A stretch of 64,000 nt of DNA. Origin: Symsagittifera roscoffensis (lineage: Eukaryota; Xenacoelomorpha; Acoela; Convolutidae). The position numbers and the translations under genes were made by a program. Location of the stretch: contig NC_087062.1 in NCBI RefSeq assembly GCF_963678635.1, positions 84,592,012 through 84,656,011 on the forward strand. The letters are read 5' to 3'. This document shows positions 1-10,851 of the stretch, piece after piece (position 1 is the stretch's first letter; each line of letters starts with the position of its first letter). The notes under the pieces are model-generated. The model searched no databases, was not told the DNA's origin, and saw nothing but the letters and a program-made list of their open reading frames with translations.

Positions 1-611
1 ATTGGGCTATATTCCACCCAGAGTCCTTCAAAATGGGATGGACGTAGATAATTTAAATCTTCTCGAATCTTAGGGTTAAATTTTTTCGGAATAAGAAGAA
101 GAGTACCACCACCTGCGTGTTGACCAGTGCATTTTTTGTTACGGTCGCATCTAAAAATTTCATGGGTTGTTTTGCAGAATGAATAAGTTTGATGATCGCA
201 TGTTTCGTCAAGCCAGGTTTCCGTAAGACCGATAATTGTGTTTGAGTCAACTATTTCTGACAAGAAACGCATTTCCATGTGTTTGTTCTTTATGCTTCTA
301 CAATTTAGAGTTATATATTTGAGGAAGTTGTGGTGTTCCTTTGCTTTGTTTGTCAGGATTTCATATGAAAGTGCGGGACCTGGATTGACTTCGATGTCCC
401 CACATTGAAGAAGCAGGATTTCCAATTTTCCAATCTGAAAGGTTAGTATCACAACTGCGAAATAGATGCCAGCTGTGAATCTAAAGTGGCGGTTAGACGT
501 CATGTTTCTAGGTTTGAGTAGTGCGGTGCTGTTGGGTTCATTGTACTTAATGGGAATGCTAGTTAAAAGGGAGAAAATAAGGAGAGTCTTTAAAAGCCAT
601 TGGCTAAACAT
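1..611 (-). CDS. LINE (CR1-like) ORF2, 5' end: signal-like N-terminus, 2A motif, endonuclease domain (partial)
   Basis: The frame is open from ATG at 609-611 to the left edge, about 203 codons, so the protein is cut by the window. Residues 1-20 (MFSQWLLKTLLIFSLLTSIP) look like a signal peptide, and a second hydrophobic stretch lies at about 48-58. Residues 70-79 read CGDIEVNPGP, a match to the 2A ribosome-skipping consensus. The start of an exonuclease-endonuclease-phosphatase fold follows: YITLNCRSIKNK (motif with the Asn), then LTETWL (catalytic Glu) and HAGGGTLLL. This is the N-terminal endonuclease that nicks target DNA in CR1/Jockey-type LINEs; the reverse transcriptase would follow off the window. 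The ATG was chosen because an in-frame TGA lies 24 bases upstream. ORF1 ends 47 bases upstream. No lesion is visible in this part. The LINE assignment is secure; the clade name is inference. Confidence 0.9.
   Translation of the reverse strand, partial: MFSQWLLKTLLIFSLLTSIPIKYNEPNSTALLKPRNMTSNRHFRFTAGIYFAVVILTFQIGKLEILLLQCGDIEVNPGPALSYEILTNKAKEHHNFLKYITLNCRSIKNKHMEMRFLSEIVDSNTIIGLTETWLDETCDHQTYSFCKTTHEIFRCDRNKKCTGQHAGGGTLLLIPKKFNPKIREDLNYLRPSHFEGLWVEYSP
375..401 (-). other. 2A-like ribosome-skipping motif (GDIEVNPGP) in LINE ORF2
   Basis: Codons for residues 71-79 of ORF2 spell G-D-I-E-V-N-P-G-P, preceded by the Leu-rich ILLLQC typical of 2A sequences in non-LTR elements. In known 2A peptides the ribosome fails to form the Gly-Pro bond, so the product would be split after residue 78. 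That would release the hydrophobic N-terminus from the endonuclease-RT polyprotein. The motif is seen directly; activity is inferred. Confidence 0.85.
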
Positions 612-658
612 AAATTTGATAGATCCAGATCATTGGGTAATAGACTACTAAAACAGCA

Positions 659-1588
659 TTAGTATGGATAGTATCTATTATGGCGTAAGTCATAATTACT
701 ACGATTGGTATTCATATAATTGTAGGTTTGATTGTTGCTGAAACCATGGCTCGCAAGACTCTTTGGGTGCTCGGGGCCCCACGAGACTTGGCTTGAACCA
801 GGTTTCATACGATTCCTCTGAGGGTGCGCTGGGCCCCTAGAGTTGGAAGTATTCGGAGAAACAACTCGAGGTGATAAGCTGGATAATGGTAGCACCTTTT
901 CCATGATTGCATTTTTTAAAGTACTAACAGAACGCATCAAATGTACTTCATCAAAGAAGATTGACTGATAGTCGTTTATGCTGACAATTTTATCGTATAT
1001 AGGAACAATTTGATACTTTTTTTTCTTAAATTTATGAGCAATAAGGCTGTTGAATTCAGTTATACGTTTACCACTTACAGAATCGGGTCCCGATTTCACA
1101 GGCGGGACTTGGCATATATTGATTATTGTAGGTGAAAACTTTGTCTCAATTTCACTAATGGTGGCGCAAAAAGTTTCAAATATATCATCTACAGGTTTGT
1201 GTAGTTCCCTTGTGAGTGAATTGGTGCCGTCCTGGAAGGTTACTGATTTCAGCTCAGTATCGTCGTACTTTTTCACAACTGATTGTTTCTCGCTGGAAAA
1301 TGACCCGCGGTAAGAATGAACGGCCACGTCTTTGGGCAGCTCCTTCGTGTCAAACTCCGCTAAAAAACTCGAACCAATAATCAAGTTTTGAGTATCAGTG
1401 GGGATTACTTTGGCAGCAAAATCAATAGGTGCTCTGAGTCCTTTTGCGTTTTGATTACTGTTTGGAGGATTACTGGATGTTGCTAGTACATTGACAAGGT
1501 TATATATTTGAACGTAGTACTTATCTTTTTGTTCGGGATTGAGTTTCGTGAAGTCGTCGGGCAGCATCAGAAGCATTGGTGTTGACAT
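659..1588 (-). CDS. LINE ORF1: SGNH-family esterase-like protein
   Basis: This is a 309-residue ORF directly upstream of ORF2 on the same strand. It shows the conserved blocks of an SGNH hydrolase. The nucleophile block is LIIGSSFL (Gly-Ser-Ser, about 72-74), the oxyanion Gly/Asn block is FQDGTNSL (about 121-123), and the catalytic Asp-x-x-His is FFDEVHL (about 213-216). Esterase domains of this kind occur in ORF1 of CR1, L2 and some RTE/Rex-like LINEs, where they are thought to aid RNP or membrane handling. The first ~65 residues and the last ~80 are low-complexity; the tail is rich in Asn, Tyr, Arg and Pro, and could bind RNA. I see no PHD or zinc finger. I chose the ATG at 1588; the frame stays open upstream to about 1636 without another ATG. 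It looks intact. Confidence 0.85.
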   Translation of the reverse strand: MSTPMLLMLPDDFTKLNPEQKDKYYVQIYNLVNVLATSSNPPNSNQNAKGLRAPIDFAAKVIPTDTQNLIIGSSFLAEFDTKELPKDVAVHSYRGSFSSEKQSVVKKYDDTELKSVTFQDGTNSLTRELHKPVDDIFETFCATISEIETKFSPTIINICQVPPVKSGPDSVSGKRITEFNSLIAHKFKKKKYQIVPIYDKIVSINDYQSIFFDEVHLMRSVSTLKNAIMEKVLPLSSLSPRVVSPNTSNSRGPAHPQRNRMKPGSSQVSWGPEHPKSLASHGFSNNQTYNYMNTNRSNYDLRHNRYYPY

Positions 1589-2551
1589 CGTGTGAAGCCA
1601 GGAAAATGCCAGGAATAATGGTGCTGTTGGTGTCAAGGATAATATGCTGAAGTTAGTAGTCAGTGCCCAAAGAATGGCAACTAGTGTTTCATCACTCTCT
1701 GAAACTATTTAATAAGTTTATCACAACAATTAGGCTAATCTTTGTGAAAAAGCCTAAACTCTATTGTTTTCTTCTTTTTTTTTTTCAAAAATACGCTTGC
1801 GGCGCAGAAAACTTTGATGACATTGGCCGGGTTTCTGTTTTGACAATATCTTGATTAACATTTTTACTTTGAAATGTGCTTTTTCATTGCTATAGGTCTT
1901 AAGCCATGTAGGATTACTTAATTTTTTATACGGCGCTGTTTTTGTCCAAAACATCATTTTCGGGTCAAAATACAAGAAATTTAAACAGTCATCTGCTTTG
2001 CTTATTCCGTAAAACGCCCATATTTTATGCTAGTTCATGGATTTTTGTGCTTATTACGAAAAGCAATTATCATTAAACTGCATAATTTAAACAAAAACTA
2101 TTAAAGCAAACAGTTGATGAAACCTTCTCATTATCTTCAAAGAGAAAAAAACGACCAGTTTTCAAATTGTGAAAACCTCCCGGGGTTTAACCGCCTCGAC
2201 TTTGTCTTATGCTCTTTTGAAGCAAATTCTATAATAGCCAAGAACTAAACAGCGGCTGCACAGTGCCACCCGTATTGTTCCGGCTTTCCTGTTTGAGGGC
2301 GGTCGCAAAATAATAGCCCTCACAGAGGAGGTGCGGGCTTGCTCAAGGAGCTCAAAAGGTTCCTTTTGAGTTTTGAAGTAGTATTTTAAAATAAAATATA
2401 GACGGTATTTCCAAAAGGTACTTTCAAATAATTACATTGGTATTCATAGTTTAATCAGGCTACTCGTAGATAAAGGCAAAGACCTGAATGTTCCAACTGC
2501 CCTCTATTTTAGATTATAAGCTTTTTCGTTTAAAAACTCTTATAAATTGTT
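1589..2551. other. No gene seen; possible LINE 5' UTR then AT-rich sequence
   Basis: The part next to 1589 probably includes the LINE 5' untranslated leader. Short ORFs on both strands (up to 73 codons) show no recognisable motif. 2160-2350 is somewhat GC-richer, without a feature I can name. Confidence 0.5.
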
Positions 2552-2753
2552 CATTACGAGGCCAAACTGTGCACAGGATAGGCGCGCATTTTTGTGTCGG
2601 TATATTCCTGGAATCAAAAGACAAGCCTTTAAACTTGTTAAAACTTTATCGGAACACTAAAAGAAAACGAAAGAGCAAAAGAAGAACGAAGCAAGCGTCC
2701 TTGTTGCGGAATCCGCATACAGTTCATAAAATGCACAGTTTGGACTCATAATG
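2552..2753. mobile_element. Short TIR element (family A, CATTACGAGG termini)
   Basis: The left end starts CATTACGAGGCCAAACTGTG and the right end finishes with the inverse (TGCACAGTTTGGACTCATAATG, split here as TGCACAGTTTGG / ACTCATAATG). The 202-bp element has no coding capacity. The same termini recur at 14449, 20877, 21646, 30773, 31413, 32577, 32737 and 49753, so it is a dispersed non-autonomous DNA-transposon-like family. I cannot fix a target duplication. Confidence 0.75.
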
Positions 2754-2903
2754 AACGAAAAAAAAGAAAACTTGAAAATTATTCCGAACATGTATTTAGC
2801 GACCTAAAATTATGTAAAAGTATCAACTAATATGTTTTGCGCGAGGCAGCGTAATTTTATTTGCAAAACTTTAGTCTCAGTTCATCTCGAAGTATCATCG
2901 TGT

Positions 2904-3298
2904 TGGCTCACTCATAGATTAATTTCAGATAAGGTACACTGTCTATTTGTCACGCTATCTTATTTTCAGCCGGATAAATTCGTTGAACTTCTTAGTATAA
3001 TACCACCCTTAATCTTACTTTTAAATCTCGTATTCTCAATAGATCTAGTGTATACTGGTATTTGCGAGTTAAAAATCAGGAGAGTTAGATATCAGACGAG
3101 TTTAGTATCTTGCAGGAGAAAAATTGTCTTCTAAGCTATATTTATTTTGTTCTGTTGCTGAAACTATGATTAGTTTCAGCGTTACAAATAGTTGTAAGTA
3201 TTAGTTATGGATCATGATTGGTTAGTTAGAAATATTTTATGGAGATAGTTTTATCAATAATATAATTGGATATAAATGCTAGTTTTAAACTGGTTCCA
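2904..3298. repeat. Long terminal repeat, left copy
   Basis: This 395-bp segment begins TGGCTCACTC and ends CTGGTTCCA. It is a diverged direct repeat of 10477-10851, with the TG...CA ends expected of an LTR. The copies share blocks such as AATAGATCTAGTGTATACTG and TTATGGATC, but with many substitutions and indels, so the insertion is old. Confidence 0.75.
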
Positions 3299-3405
3299 CC
3301 CATCTGGGGGTTTTAGAGTTTTAACTTTTAATAATTACTGCAGTGAAGGATGGATAGAGAGATTTCTTGTTTCTTTGAGTAGTTATTTTTTGAAGCAGTG
3401 ACTGC

Positions 3406-3456
<51 letters not shown>

Positions 3457-6400
3457 TGGTTTTGTGTTTTGGAATAGATGTCTTCATAGAGAGAAGGGAG
3501 AAAGAGAGTTGTTCGTGTTTCAAAAGTGGGTCTCGTATATCCTAGATAGTCTTGAGTGATCGTGCCAAGATTTCAGATATATGCAATGATGTGTTTTGTT
3601 TTTCGTTAAGCTAGAGTGAGACTACGTGCAAGATGGAGTTTGACTTATTTTGTGTGAAACGCCAAGTGACTAGGATTGGTAGGGAAGTCAACATCGAGTT
3701 CGCCATTGTTCTTTTTCAATGGATTCCTTTGCTGCGATGTTGTATCCATGCTTCAAATCCTGTGAGGGTTGTATCTACGGCAACAAACCAATAGAATTGA
3801 CATTCCAAAATCGGAATGACGTCGAGTTTTCATCTCCTTTTGCAGCTCGTCCTTTTTGCTCTAAGAAATCTTTTACATTGCATATTTGTTTCTATATGTT
3901 GTTAGTTCTATCAGTTTTAGTTATGATATAAATTACTTGTTTTCGCAAAAGCATTTTCATTTAGTTTCGGTTATTTTAACGAGTCGCTCACCCTAGAGCA
4001 ACTCTCATTAAAAATAGGAGTGCTGGTCAAAAGCGTGGGTTAGCGCGGTGAGTTAGGATGGCTATAGTGCATGCTCAGGACGTCCTACTGGGCGGTGAGG
4101 CCAGATGAGGTAGCATACTTTTTCCGACTCTTTGAGCAGAGACTCTTTTCGTGTTCAACTTTTTGTTCCACTTTATCAGGTGTTCTTATCATTTTTTTTG
4201 TCGTGTCCTTTTATCAAAAATAGATTGTTGTGTTTTGGGGTTTTCTTTTGAGTTTTTAGTGTCCAAAGTGGTTTTGATATAGTATCGAATGTTACTAAAA
4301 GCCGAGCAAGCATGCGTTTTATGTTTTTAGTGGGAAGCAGTGGCCAAAGAATTTCAAGCGCTCTGATGATATCTACTTCCTCGGTGGTAGCTGAAAACTC
4401 TTGGTTAGTGTTTTAAGGAAGGTTATAAAGTTCGTGATTAAATTTAGTGCAGTGGATGTTTTCTAGTAGTGCTACTTCAATCGGCTGTATATATTTCTGG
4501 GGATTGATGATGGTTCAGGCGTCGTCTAGTGGGAAAAAGTTAGTCAGTGGGCAAAATATGAACATATGTTGAATAGGATTTCAAATTCTGAGGATGCCTT
4601 AGTTGATGCAAGTTAGTTGATTTGACGCAAAATGTGAAGTTTAAGAAAAAGGGTGATGTGTGTTTTTAGTTTCTGGACATAAAACGATGGTGTGGATTAC
4701 GGGATGGTGAACTGTGTATGTAGTGTCTTTGTATAAAACTATAATATGTTTACGTGTAGGTTAGTTTTGTTTTTTAGCATGATTTCGTGTGAAAAGTAAA
4801 TCTCTCTTTCCTTCGGTGTGAGGAAGTAAAGGTTAGTGCGAAGTGATTAAATTTATGAAAGAACGGTTCACATATTTTAATTTTTTTAAGCGCGTGATCT
4901 TTGATATTGTCGAGTTTTTTGTTAGTGCTATCAAGATGGAATATATATTCCGATTTTTGAAAAAACTTTCAGTTTGTTGAGGGTGAGTGTTTGGATTGTC
5001 GTCATTCGGGGAATCTTTCATATACCTGTTGACAGCGTGATCATAATGGTTAATGAAAAATCGGTTTGGTTATGGTGCTATGAATCTGTTTAGTGTTTGG
5101 TTTAAACCTATCGTGGTGAATTGATTTTCATGCAGTGCGGTGGTTAGGTGGTGAATGGTGGTATCACAAAGTTCGTTGTCGGCGGGGTTGTTTTTCAAGG
5201 GAGTTTTTGATGAGTTAGTGAAATTCTAATAGGAGATCCAGGATATTGTAGGGAGTAGGGTATGTTCATCGACGTATGGTGTATGTGTATTTTCATCGGG
5301 TTCAATACTTAACAGAGGGTAAAGGATACGGGTAGCGTCAGTGCGTGAAGAGGTAGAGGGACATAGTTCATCCGGGATATGGGGCGTTACAAGCTGGTAA
5401 GGTGGTTGAGAAAAATTAGTAGGGCTAGCTTCGGAGTCAATGAATTTGTCGGGGGTTTCAGTAACAGAATCATTAAAATTAGAAATGGTATTGAAAACTG
5501 TTTCAGTTGAAACGTCTGAGTCCATCCGTGGTGAGTTAGAAGAAAAACTGGGCAGGGGAGAAGAGGTGAGGTATGAAATTGAAATGAAGGATTTTTGGCG
5601 TTGGAGATTTGATCGACAAAAAACGAAACGGTTGAGGGATCCGATTTGTCGGCTCATTGTGGGCTAAAAAATTGATTGTTTTGAGAACGAAAGATTTTTG
5701 TGTGTGGTTGTTCTAAAAATTTTTCAAATGCATCATCAATATTCGGTTGTTGGAGTGTTATGTGAGATACTGGGCTTCGTTGTAGAGTACTAGTTTGTAG
5801 TAAGCTTTTGGCGGTAAGAAGTGTGTGTCTATAATTGTGTGCAACTGAAGATAAAGGGTGATTATTTTGTAAATTGTGTAAATGCAATGGTATTGTAGTT
5901 GTTTTTCTTTATCTTGTGGAGCATCATTTTTTTTTGGTTTCTTAGATAGTTTTTTTAAATTTATTTTCGCTAATTTGAGCGTCAAGAAAATTTTTATCAA
6001 TTGAGGTGGAAAATATTCCAAAAAAACCTGCAAACAAAATGCGTGCTACGCTTGCCAGTCTATTGACTTCTGTAAGTATTGCATATGCGTTATAGATTCC
6101 TTAAGGAGTGAAAAGAGTAATCCAATAAAAGTAAACATTGCGTAATATATAGTCAATTTTTCTAATATATAGTAGGGCCATCCTAAAATTGCTAGAAGTT
6201 CGTTTTTGATGGTTATGAAACTGGAAATATTCACTGATGAAATGTCTTGTGGACGATATTCTTTTCAATTGAGATACATATATAGTCCTGAATATCTTTG
6301 AAGTACCCATTATAGTCTTTTGGTAGATGTCGGAGAAACCTGCTGTTTCAGCGATTTTTCATAGTTTTTGATCGATTGCTTGTCTTTGTAATGTATCCAT

Positions 6401-6617
6401 TTTCGTGAGGAGTTCTTGAAATTGTTGCGTTCTAATGTGATGTTGTATGTCAAGTTTGGAATACATTCCTATTGATTTTGAATCTATGTTCGGACATCGA
6501 TCGAGATGAATACCATAGTAGATTGTGTCAAAAAAGGTGTTATTTATCAGTGAAAGCTCTTGTAATCGTGTACGATCTTTATTTTCTGGATGAACATTTT
6601 CGCCAGTGTGTCCTGTG
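3299..6617. other. Interior of the decayed LTR element, no intact gene
   Basis: This holds a GA dinucleotide run (3407-3453) and minus-strand ORF fragments. The longest (5226-5657, ~140 codons, rich in Ser, Thr and Pro) has no domain I recognise and probably belongs to the element's gag-pol region. A short plus-strand ATG frame at 3719-3931 with a hydrophobic end has no support as a gene. Confidence 0.5.
3407..3453. repeat. (GA)n microsatellite
   Basis: About 23 uninterrupted GA dinucleotides lie just inside the left LTR of the decayed LTR element. Confidence 0.95.
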
Positions 6618-7222
6618 CTAAATTATTTTTTTATCTTTTTTTATGTTTCTGTGGATTTGATCAAAATGATTAGGGTTGTTTTTTTCAAAAGGTATAGATT
6701 CTATAAAGTATTTTTTGTGAAATTTCATTAATCTTGCGTGAGTTTTAGCGACTTGAAATGTGTTATATGTGTGTTCAGGGAACCAAACTACGGTTGCCTG
6801 TGTTCGTGTAGTGGGGTCGCAAAATCCTTGATTGTTTTTACAAGATAAGCGGAGTCCACGATACAATTTGGTATCATCATTTAAAATTCAGATTGTTTGT
6901 ACTTTTTCTAATTGAATTTTCCAATCAAAAAACATTATTTCCTGGTAGCCGGAATTTTTTGTGTCTGCTTTACAGTTTGATGGGTTATTTGATCCAATGT
7001 GTGGCATCCACTTTTTTGTGTAAGTCGCAGGTGAAGCATCCGTGTTTGCTGTGTTACGGGAAGTTATCGTCTAGTTGTGGATTGATGTATTTATTGATTT
7101 GGGCCTATAATTAACATTAAATTTGCTCTAACTGAATTAATGTAGTCTTCTACTGAGTATTCAGGGTTTAATCCTGTGAACACCGTGAGTAGTTTTTTTG
7201 GATTTGATAGATGATCCACTCA
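6618..7222 (-). pseudogene. Gag remnant of Ty3/gypsy-like element
   Basis: Reading the minus strand from about 7222, the open segment contains the phrase GLNPEYSVEDYINSVRANL followed by IIGPNQ. I recognise this as the conserved start of a gag capsid domain in bilaterian Ty3/gypsy elements (usual form: NPEYSVEDYLNAVTANLILNIGP). The frame ends in TAA near 7093 and continues one base shifted with INTS-H and a KW motif, as in that domain. A further fragment to 6618 has the phrase QVAKTHARLMKFHKKYF. At least two frame disruptions make it a pseudogene. Its place 3.2 kb from the presumed 5' LTR is unusual. The assignment comes from remembered family consensus, not a search. Confidence 0.5.
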
Positions 7223-10200
7223 TAATGTATGGATTCATTGTCACTTGAAATGATTCGGCTGTGTTTGGCGTTTGGGTGAAAGTTGTAAGCTTATTTTTAA
7301 GGTGATTTCGTGTTGTTGTAATAGGATTTTATTTTGCATTGTATTGGGTTGGTAACCTTGAGTAATTTTATGGTTTTTCGATTTCATATTTTTGTTTTAC
7401 TGTGCCAAATTTTGTCGTTGAGGAAGGTATTGTTGTGTTTGTCGAGTTCACATAGGGCTCAAAAATTACTGGTTGATAAGTTTTATCTGGTTAGTCAATT
7501 TTACTCTAAGTATTTTTTGTGGAATATTATTTGTGTTGTGGTTGGTTTTGGTTGAAATAATCTCCATCTTCAGACTTGTGGATGACTTCTTGTGAATTAT
7601 TTGTATGTTGGATTTTTGTTTTGTTGAAGAAATGGGTAGTTTTTAGTAAGGTCTGATGGAGTTTTTTTCTTTAAAGCAACCTTACTGAGATACTGGTAGT
7701 GGTGTCTGCTGAGTGTAATTAAATTTTTGTGATTGATTTTGCGTTGAGTAAAAGGGTTTTGCTATTGGGTTGCTAATGTTATTGTTTGCAAAAAAATCAT
7801 GAATATAACTTGCGAAGTCATTTTTGTTTACGTGTTTTTGTATGTTGGATTGTCGTGTTTCAGTTGTTGATATACACGTTTGATAATCCATGTGAGAGTA
7901 ATTTGGAACGACGGCTGGTTTGAATGTAAATTAGAGTGTTGTTTGTGAGAAGGGGGTATTTTTATTGTTTGGTGTTGTGAGTGATGGGTGAATTGGGGAA
8001 ATACTTTGTTGTGTTGTTGTAGGTATTTTTTCTACTATTTTTTTGTTTACAAAGTATGATGGTGTTTGAATATTCTGTTTTGTTGATTTCTAGTACCATT
8101 AAGGGTTTACTGTGTATTTATAAAAGCTGAATTTAAACTATTATTACCTTTCCTATCAATAAACATTAAGTTATCTTTTAAGGGTGTTGTACCAGTGATG
8201 AGGGGAGCTACAGTGGCAATTGCCGCGCTTGAAAAATCACAGGGTCCCATATATAATATGTTTGGTCTGTTAATACTGTTTTATTGTCTGAAACTTGTGG
8301 TCGAAAATTTTCTCTTGCTGTTGAGATTAAATCTAAATTGCTTATAAAATATTCTATTATGAACCATGCTAGGATTCTCTGTAGATCAACTTTCACTAAT
8401 TGTGATTATTTATTTTCGTTGAATGTTTCACGAATTGAATCTAAAAATTGCGTGAAAAGGTTGAGTTCTTGTTTTAGTATTGCATGTCCATATGTTTGAG
8501 GTGGTGATACATATAATCTTTCGTTTGATTCTAACATGGAACTGCAGTTGTAACTGATAGAGAAAACATCATTTGTGATAATCGAGTTTGCTCTTTGTAA
8601 ATTTTAAAAATGATTATTCTTGATATATTCTATGAAAACTTTAAAGAAATCTAATTCTATGTCATCTGTTTGTATTCGGTGTGGTGTTTGATGTGCTTGT
8701 GATGTTAAAATTTCAAAAGTAAAAATTCCGTAAAATGAAGTGAAATTACTGATGCCAGGTAGATAGTGGTCGAGTGTTTGTCTTATTATTTTCATATCAG
8801 GGAGTTCCTGTTTGCCTGGGCTAATTCTTTTTTTGAACAAACTTTCATGGCATAGTTCTACTTGTCTTCTAGCGGGATCAACTTGTGGATGACTGACAAG
8901 AAGAAGAATAGAATTATCAGCAAAATTTTTGTCGTTTTGAATCATTTGTTTTCTGCTGTGTTAAGGTTAATGAGTAAATTTCAATATGTCTTATTGATTG
9001 ATTCCATTTCTCGAGTTGTATTGGTTTGCGAAGGTATGGTTTTTTTTTAAAATCGGCGCTTACCTTTCATAGACGATGATGATGTAGATTCTGATTCTGA
9101 AAAATATTTCAGGTCCTTTATTGGCTTATTTCTGTCGTCAAGTAAATCTCAAAATTCTTGAATTGTGTTGTATAAGATTCCAAAACTGCGTTTTGTGTTT
9201 TTGAAAACTTTCGTTTAATAATTTGTTTTTGTTTTGTTATTTATGCCTTTTTTCGTGTTTGTTTTTTTTTGGTCTAATACATCCTACTTTTTATCTAAGT
9301 CGTGTAAATACAAGATCATATCTTTCGTTTTGAATTAAAAAATCTAAGAGTACTATTATTTGTTTAATTCCTAATTTATCTCCTAACATGAGTGTTAGGA
9401 TGATGGTTGCAAAATCCAGGGGCTAGGCTTTATATTTCCCAAACTATTCGTTCTTAAGGTTTTTACGAGGTTAACTTAACTTGGGACATAAATTGTAGAT
9501 GTCAGATGGGTTGAAGAGAGGGTATATCAATTCGTGAAATGATGTTGTCTTTTCTCGTTGGCTAAGATTTGTGTTAAGAAAAACTTACTTAATCTTACTT
9601 AGGGTTGTGATTTGTGATCAAGGGTCTGGAGAAGAGTAAATCAATCTCCAAGGTTCAGGTATAATTAGAACACAAGTAGATCGTTAGATACTATTAGAGA
9701 TCTTATGTAATTTTATGATATGCTTTAGCCTGGGTCACCTAAGAGGTGGGGCTCAAGTGAAGTATGAATAACCAAAGTTCTTCACTGTTTATCTTAATTA
9801 AAATGGTTATTTTGTCAAAAAGTCCTATTGTTTCTGGGTCGTTGATAAGGGTTAAAATTTGAATCGAAGGAGGTAAAGACTAGGAGGTAGGGAGAACAAA
9901 ATCGTTCTGATTGACACAAGGAAAGCCTTGATGAGAAATTTTTTTAATGAATTAAAGTTTAAATTTAAATTTAAAATTCGATTTAAGAATTAAGATCCAA
10001 GACTAGCCTTGATAATTTGGTGTAGGGAAAGATTTGATGCAGATTTGATGAAAGGAACAACTTTGGTACTTTTTATCAGTTTTTATTATGTTTAGATAAT
10101 AAGGTTATACATCAATAAAAAGCATATAGCTTACAAATGAATCTTATTGCTCCAAGTGATTTTTATTTTATGTTAGAGAAGGAAAATCTACTGCCTTGAG

Positions 10201-10434
10201 AACTTTGAAGAGAATTTTTCGTTGCAGTTTTCGTCGTTTCACGAAATAGAAGCTTGGTCTGCGGATCGGGTTTTTACCTGGTGTTTGCCGTATCGTTTGA
10301 AGTAGTGGAGTAGACGTATTGAGACGTAGAGACATACGTATTGAGTTTTCTATAATATCTAACATTTTGAAAGGTTTTTGTTGGATGTTATCTCTATTTT
10401 GAACTTGTTAAATCAAAGTTTTTTAATAGGTCTT
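7223..10434. other. Interior of the decayed LTR element, unassigned ORF fragments
   Basis: Minus-strand ORF fragments at 7682-7891, 8208-8396, about 8410-8560, 8604-8945 and 10168-10365 look like broken pieces of one or more proteins (for example PPQTYGHAILKQELNLF near 8500). No conserved domain is recognisable. The GT bias of the plus strand continues to about 9300. Confidence 0.4.
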
Positions 10435-10457
10435 GTTCGAGACTCTTGGTCGCACCA
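10435..10457 (-). other. Candidate primer-binding site
   Basis: The plus strand reads GTTCGAGACTC then TTGGTCGCACCA, like the T-arm and CCA end of a tRNA. The minus strand therefore starts TGGTGCGACC, as a primer-binding site would. It sits 19 bases inside the right LTR, farther than the usual 0-5 bases, so this is tentative. Confidence 0.4.
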
Positions 10458-10476
10458 GATGAGTTTAAGTCCGGGG

Positions 10477-10851
10477 TGGCTCACTCATAGAGTAATTTCA
10501 GTTAAGGTACACCGTCTGTTCGTCACGCTATCTTTTTTTCGGCCGGATAGATTCGTTTAAATTCTTAGTCTAATACCAATCTTAATCTTACTCTTAGATC
10601 TCCTAGTCTCAATAGATCTAGTGTATACTGGTTATTGCGAGTTAGATATCAGGAACTATTTTGAAGGAGAACAATTTTCTTCTCAAATAAAATTACTATT
10701 TTTTCTGTCGGTGAAACTATGAATAGATTCAGCGTTACAAATAGATGTAAGTGTTAGTTATGGATCGTGATTGGTTAGTTAGAGTTTTTTAATAGAGATA
10801 TTATTATCAATAATTTGATTGGATATAAATACTAGTTTTAAACTGGTTCCA
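10477..10851. repeat. Long terminal repeat, right copy
   Basis: This 375-bp partner of 2904-3298 starts TGGCTCACTC and ends CTGGTTCCA. It lacks a short insertion present in the left copy around 3070-3110. Confidence 0.75.

Larger units (their letters stand above)
1..1588 (-). mobile_element. Non-LTR retrotransposon, CR1-like, 5' portion
   Basis: ORF1 (esterase) and ORF2 (2A motif plus endonuclease) lie in tandem on the minus strand with a 47-base spacer, the usual LINE plan. The RT domain and 3' tail lie beyond the left edge. The 5' untranslated region must start somewhere above 1588, but no boundary can be seen. Confidence 0.85.
2904..10851 (-). mobile_element. Degenerate LTR retrotransposon (gypsy-like gag remnant)
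   Basis: Direct repeats with TG...CA ends flank about 7.2 kb of internal sequence. The plus strand inside is strongly G/T-rich, so the minus strand is A/C-rich, and the better ORF fragments are on the minus strand. Hence the 5' LTR is probably the right copy. A gag remnant lies at 6618-7222 (minus) and a tRNA-like primer-site candidate at 10435-10457. I found no reverse transcriptase or integrase motifs, so it is a badly decayed or non-autonomous copy. No target duplication is visible. Confidence 0.65.

Noticed and set aside
5226-5657. 143-codon minus-strand ORF as an independent gene
   Set aside because: Inside the decayed LTR element, no ATG at the start, no domain; treated as an element fragment. 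The YVDE phrase in it is not an RT YxDD motif.
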